Below, piece after piece: positions 17,077 through 19,893 of a DNA stretch of 19,893 nt. Location of the stretch: NCBI GenBank assembly GCA_963642145.1, contig CAVIFU010000029.1, positions 1 to 19,893 on the forward strand. The letters are read 5' to 3'. Source of the DNA: Stercoripulliclostridium_A sp963642145 (GTDB lineage Bacteria; Bacillota; Clostridia; Christensenellales; DTU072). The notes under the pieces were generated by a model. That model had not been told where the DNA came from. It ran no database searches and saw nothing but the letters and a program-made list of their open reading frames with translations. A program made the position numbers and the translations under genes. The first letter of the stretch is position 1. Every line of letters starts with the position of its first letter.

Positions 17077-17529
17077 TTACAGATCGGAATATTTGATTAT
17101 CTCAACGCCGCTTTCCCTAAACAGTTGCAAACTGAACTCGTCCGGGTAACCCTGCTCGTATATCACTCTCGAAATGCCGGCGTTGATTATCATACGCGTG
17201 CATATACTGCACGGTTGGTGCGTACAATATAACGTTGCGCCCTGCAACGATATGCCGAGTTTGGCGGCTTGGATGATGGCGTTTTGCTCGGCGTGGACGG
17301 CGTAACATATCTCTTGGCAGGTGCCGGAAGGTATGCCGCGTTGCTCCCTGATGCACTCTCCGCGTTCCTTACAACTCGGAATGCCCTGCGGCGCTCCGTT
17401 GTAACCCGTGGTCAATATGCGCTTATCTCTGACGATAATCGCGCCGACTTGACGATTGGGCTTGTAACAACTGCTCCACTCGGATACAAGCCTCGTCATT
17501 TGCATAAAGCGTTCATCCCATTTGTTCAT
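17077..17529 (-). CDS. comEB: Deoxycytidylate (dCMP) deaminase, ComEB-type
   Basis: A 150-residue zinc enzyme that converts dCMP to dUMP and so feeds dTMP synthesis in the cytoplasm. The catalytic zinc motif is complete: H79-A-E81 and P106-C107-S-I-C110. The extra Cys residues between 53 and 75 fit the second zinc site seen in T4-type dCMP deaminases. YNGAPQGIPSC at about residues 43-53 is also characteristic of the family. I chose the ATG at 17529 because GGAGG stands 5 nt before it, and because the family begins with a short stretch like MNKWDERFMQM. A longer frame reaching 17598 would start upstream of the promoter. The gene is divergent from groES and probably heads a two-gene unit with the SPOR protein. 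Confidence 0.93.
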   Translation of the reverse strand: MNKWDERFMQMTRLVSEWSSCYKPNRQVGAIIVRDKRILTTGYNGAPQGIPSCKERGECIREQRGIPSGTCQEICYAVHAEQNAIIQAAKLGISLQGATLYCTHQPCSICTRMIINAGISRVIYEQGYPDEFSLQLFRESGVEIIKYSDL

Positions 17530-17566
17530 GGTAACCTCCGTTCGGAAATCGATTTCATTATCATAT

Positions 17567-17595
17567 ACCATACCACATCCGATGATTTTTTTCAA
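17567..17595 (-). promoter_or_regulatory. Promoter of the dCMP deaminase gene
   Basis: On the - strand, TTGAAA (17590-17595) and TATGGT (17567-17572) are 17 nt apart, with an extended -10 TG two positions before the -10 box. The start near 17560 would leave a leader of about 30 nt with GGAGG. An AT-rich 9-bp inverted repeat (17584-17592 with 17598-17606) overlaps the -35 area; its meaning is unclear. Confidence 0.6.
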
Positions 17596-17627
17596 CAAAA
17601 AAAATCACGAATTTATATCTCTACCGC

Positions 17628-17656
17628 TTGCAATCGCGAATATCGTATGCTATAAT
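17628..17656 (+). promoter_or_regulatory. groES-groEL promoter
   Basis: The -35 box TTGCAA (17628-17633) lies 17 nt from a perfect -10 box TATAAT (17651-17656), with extended -10 TG at 17648-17649. The expected start at about 17663 falls directly at the CIRCE operator, as is usual for HrcA-controlled promoters. Confidence 0.85.
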
Positions 17657-17663
17657 GCAAGCG

Positions 17664-17690
17664 TTAGCAATCTTACCACAAGAGTGCCAA
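17664..17690 (+). promoter_or_regulatory. CIRCE operator (HrcA binding site), slightly degenerate
   Basis: TTAGCAATC, 9 nt, GAGTGCCAA. This differs from the consensus TTAGCACTC-N9-GAGTGCTAA at one position in each arm, with the spacing kept exactly. Its place at the transcription start of groES supports heat-shock repression by HrcA. The hrcA gene itself is not in the window. Confidence 0.88.
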
Positions 17691-17716
17691 AAATAATCCT
17701 TTAGGAGGCATCATAT

Positions 17717-18004
17717 ATGAAACTTGTTCCGCTATTCGACAGAGTAGTAGTTAAACACGTAGAAGCGGAAGAAACCACCGCTTGCGGCATCCTGCTACCG
17801 AGTTCGGCTCAGGAAAAACCGCAAATGGCTAAAATCATCGCCGTCGGCGAAGGCGGTATCATCGACGGTAAAGAAATCAAAATGGTAGTGAGCGTGGGCG
17901 ATACCGTGCTTTACAGCAAGTACGCCGGCTCCGAATTCAAAATCGACGGCGAAAACTACGTCGTCATCCGCCAAAGCGATATTCTCGCAAAAGTTGAAAA
18001 ATAA
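17717..18004 (+). CDS. groES: Co-chaperonin GroES
   Basis: A 95-residue protein of the usual 10-kDa chaperonin length. It starts with the typical MKLVPLFDRVVVK, has the mobile loop region at about 17-35 (EETTACGILLPSSA) that docks on GroEL, and the conserved GDTVLYSKYAG and YVVIRQSDILA near the end. It forms the heptameric lid of the folding cage in the cytoplasm. AGGAGG lies 8 nt before the ATG. It is the first gene of the groES-groEL operon, with a 14-nt gap to groEL, and is controlled by the CIRCE site. Confidence 0.97.
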   Translation: MKLVPLFDRVVVKHVEAEETTACGILLPSSAQEKPQMAKIIAVGEGGIIDGKEIKMVVSVGDTVLYSKYAGSEFKIDGENYVVIRQSDILAKVEK

Positions 18005-18018
18005 CAGGAGGCTTGTAT

Positions 18019-19635
18019 ATGGCAAAACAATTCAAATACGGCGAAGAAGCCCGTAAAGCCTTAGAAACAGGCGTAAACACATTGGCAAATACCGTTAAAC
18101 TCACCTTGGGACCCAAGGGTCGCAACGTGGTTTTGGACCGTAAATACGGCTCGCCGCTCATCACCAACGACGGCGTGACCATAGCCAAAGAAATCGAACT
18201 CAAAGATCCCTTCGAAAACATGGGCGCGCAACTCATCAAGGAAGTCAGCGTCAAAACCAACGACGTTGCCGGTGACGGCACCACTACCGCTGCCGTTCTT
18301 GCCCAAGCAATCATCCGCGAAGGCTTGAAAAACGTCGCAGCCGGCGCCAACCCCATGGTACTCCGTAAGGGTATAGCGCTCGCAACCGACGCCGCTACGG
18401 ACGCACTCAAAGAGTTGAGCAAGCCCGTACAGGATAAGAGCGAAATCGCTTCCGTTGCCTCTATCTCCGCAGGGGACGAGAACGTCGGCAAACTTATATC
18501 CGACGCTATGGAAAAAGTAGGCAAGGACGGCGTTATAACCGTTGACGAAGGCAAATCCATGTCTACCGAGCTCACCCTTGTGGAAGGCATGCAATTCGAT
18601 CGCGGTTACGCAAGCGCGTACATGGCAACCAACGACAAGATGGAAGCCGTCGTAGACGACCCCGTCATACTTATCACCGATAAGAAGATCTCCAATCTCC
18701 AAGAGCTCCTTCCCCTACTGGAACAAGTTCTCAAGAACGGTCTCAAATTGGTAATCATCGCCGACGATATCGAAGGCGAAGCCCTCGCGACTCTCGTGCT
18801 CAATAAGCTCAAAGGCGTATTCAGCTGTCTCGCGCTCAAGGCTCCGGGATTCGGCGACAGACGTAAGGCTATGCTCGAAGATATAGCTATCCTTACCGGC
18901 GGACAAGTGATCTCCGGCGACCTCGGAATGGAACTCAAAGACGCTACGATAGCCCAACTCGGCAGAGCAAAGCTTGTCAAATCCACCAAGGATAATACTA
19001 CCATAGTGGGCGGTTACGGTTCCCAAACTGCCATTTCCGCGCGCATAAACACCATTAAAGCACAAATAGCGGAATCCACTTCGGACTACGACAAAGAGAA
19101 GCTTCATGAGCGTCTTGCAAAGCTTGCGGGAGGCGTTGCCGTCATAAACGTCGGCGCGGCTACCGAGATCGAAATGAAAGAAAGCAAGATGCGCATAGAA
19201 GACGCTTTGGCGGCTACAAGAGCTGCCGTTGAAGAAGGCATTGTCCCCGGTGGCGGTATTGCGTTGCTCGGCGTCATCGACAAGGTAAAGAAGGCTACTG
19301 CCAAACTTACCGGCGACTACAAGACGGGCGCGGACATCGTCGTGAAGGCTTTGGAAGCTCCTATCCGTCAAATTGCCGACAACTGCGGTGTGGACGGCGG
19401 GGTGATAATCAACAACATCCGTCGCAACAAGTCCGCTTCCTACGGCTATGACGCTTTGCGCGACGAGTACTGCGATATGCTCAAATCCGGCATCATCGAT
19501 CCTACAAAGGTAACGCGTACCGCGCTCCAAAACGCTTCGAGCGTGGCTTCTACGCTATTGACAACGGAAAGCCTTGTCGCCGATATTCCCGAACCGCCGG
19601 CGCCGATTGCTCCGCAAAATCCCGACATGTACTAA
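18019..19635 (+). CDS. groEL: Chaperonin GroEL
   Basis: A 538-residue ATP-driven folding chaperonin that works with GroES. The nucleotide site is intact: TLGPKGRN (29-36), NDGVTIAKEI (50-59) and GDGTTTAAV (85-93). The signature AAVEEGIVPGGG is near residue 400-415. The ATG at 18019, with AGGAGG 7 nt upstream, gives the universal MAK start; the TTG at 18013 is too close to that site. Unlike many GroELs, the C-terminus has no GGM repeat but ends in PEPPAPIAPQNPDMY. The gene is followed by a strong terminator. Confidence 0.98.
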   Translation: MAKQFKYGEEARKALETGVNTLANTVKLTLGPKGRNVVLDRKYGSPLITNDGVTIAKEIELKDPFENMGAQLIKEVSVKTNDVAGDGTTTAAVLAQAIIREGLKNVAAGANPMVLRKGIALATDAATDALKELSKPVQDKSEIASVASISAGDENVGKLISDAMEKVGKDGVITVDEGKSMSTELTLVEGMQFDRGYASAYMATNDKMEAVVDDPVILITDKKISNLQELLPLLEQVLKNGLKLVIIADDIEGEALATLVLNKLKGVFSCLALKAPGFGDRRKAMLEDIAILTGGQVISGDLGMELKDATIAQLGRAKLVKSTKDNTTIVGGYGSQTAISARINTIKAQIAESTSDYDKEKLHERLAKLAGGVAVINVGAATEIEMKESKMRIEDALAATRAAVEEGIVPGGGIALLGVIDKVKKATAKLTGDYKTGADIVVKALEAPIRQIADNCGVDGGVIINNIRRNKSASYGYDALRDEYCDMLKSGIIDPTKVTRTALQNASSVASTLLTTESLVADIPEPPAPIAPQNPDMY

Positions 19636-19638
19636 TCG

Positions 19639-19669
19639 AAAGAGGCAAGCCGACGGCTTGCCTCTTTTA
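19639..19669 (+). terminator. Rho-independent terminator of groES-groEL
   Basis: A 13-bp stem, AAAGAGGCAAGCC with GGCTTGCCTCTTT, and the 3-nt loop GAC run directly into a short T-run (TTTTAT). It begins 3 nt after the groEL stop codon. Confidence 0.92.
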
Positions 19670-19671
19670 TG

Positions 19672-19872
19672 TTATACATCGCCTACGGCGACGGAGATAT
19701 ACACGCCACTTCGTGGCGCGGTAAAGGATTGCTTGATAGAATACAACGCCGTTGGCGTCGGTGATATGCACGCCCGATGGGCGCGGTGATATACACGTCC
19801 CGATGGGACGCGGTGATATACATCGCTAACGCGACGGAGATATACACGCCACTTCGTGGCGCGGTAAAGGAT
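19672..19872 (+). repeat. Hairpin repeat array with CGGTGATATACA linkers (copy B)
   Basis: Seven consecutive units of about 24-40 nt, each a short GC hairpin preceded by TATACA and followed by CGGTGA, CGGAGA or CGGTAAAGGAT. The stems are TCGCC-TAC-GGCGA, CGCCAC-TTC-GTGGCG, ACGCC-GTT-GGCGT, CGCCC-GAT-GGGCG, CGTCCC-GAT-GGGACG, TCGC-TAAC-GCGA and again CGCCAC-TTC-GTGGCG. Stem sequence changes from unit to unit but complementarity is kept. A 42-nt segment is repeated exactly (19688-19729 and 19831-19872). No coding region is evident here, and the remaining bases to 19893 are AT-rich with nothing I can assign. Confidence 0.85.
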
Positions 19873-19893
19873 AAATTATAATATGTATGGGGG

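Noticed and set aside
17584..17606. AT-only inverted repeat as a terminator between divergent genes
   Set aside because: The stem is nearly all A-T pairs and sits upstream of both genes, overlapping a promoter, so it terminates no known transcript.
18061..19530. Open frames on the - strand inside groEL
   Set aside because: groEL is certain, and these are its mirror frames with no domain signal or ribosome-binding site.
19854..19882. Promoter at the right edge (TATAAT at 19877-19882)
   Set aside because: No convincing -35 box at the right distance, and the downstream gene is outside the window; the AT-rich stretch after the last repeat gives such a match easily.

Overview
The window looks like chromosome from a Bacillota (Firmicutes) relative, probably an uncultured Clostridia-type lineage. 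This rests on strong AGGAGG/GGAGG ribosome-binding sites, sigma-A type promoters, a HrcA/CIRCE-type operator in front of groES-groEL, a ComEB-type dCMP deaminase, and surface proteins held by a C-terminal membrane helix with a basic tail, with no outer-membrane features. The species cannot be fixed from the sequence alone.

Layout from left to right. At 1-206 there is a promoter region with tandem palindromic repeats. A DUF4143-type AAA+ ATPase follows on the + strand (207-1517). A hairpin-rich repeat array (1519-1660) separates it from a converging - strand operon. That operon, read from about 16.15 kb down to 1.7 kb, has four tightly packed genes: a 3568-residue surface protein with about 25 MBG/YDG-type repeats (5386-16092), a 653-residue surface protein of the same overall topology (3437-5398), and two related six-helix membrane proteins (2593-3447 and 1704-2591). 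The junctions are overlaps of 13 and 11 nt and a 1-nt gap. One good promoter lies 63 nt upstream of the giant gene. A second - strand unit upstream encodes a dCMP deaminase (17077-17529) and a membrane-anchored SPOR-domain protein (16235-17026). Divergent from it, on the + strand, are groES (17717-18004) and groEL (18019-19635), with a strong terminator. The window closes with a second array of the same hairpin repeat family.

How the parts may work together. groES/groEL form the heat-shock chaperonin under a CIRCE operator. The four-gene operon is the accessory centrepiece: its order and overlaps imply co-translation of a very long, fibre-like cell-surface protein, a smaller companion with the same anchoring scheme, and two paralogous membrane proteins that could help assembly, export or anchoring. 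I do not recognise this four-gene combination as a named system and regard it as the best candidate for something undescribed here. The second strong signal is the repeat family at 1.5 kb and 19.7 kb: short hairpins whose stems differ in sequence but stay self-complementary, joined by a near-constant CGGTGATATACA linker.
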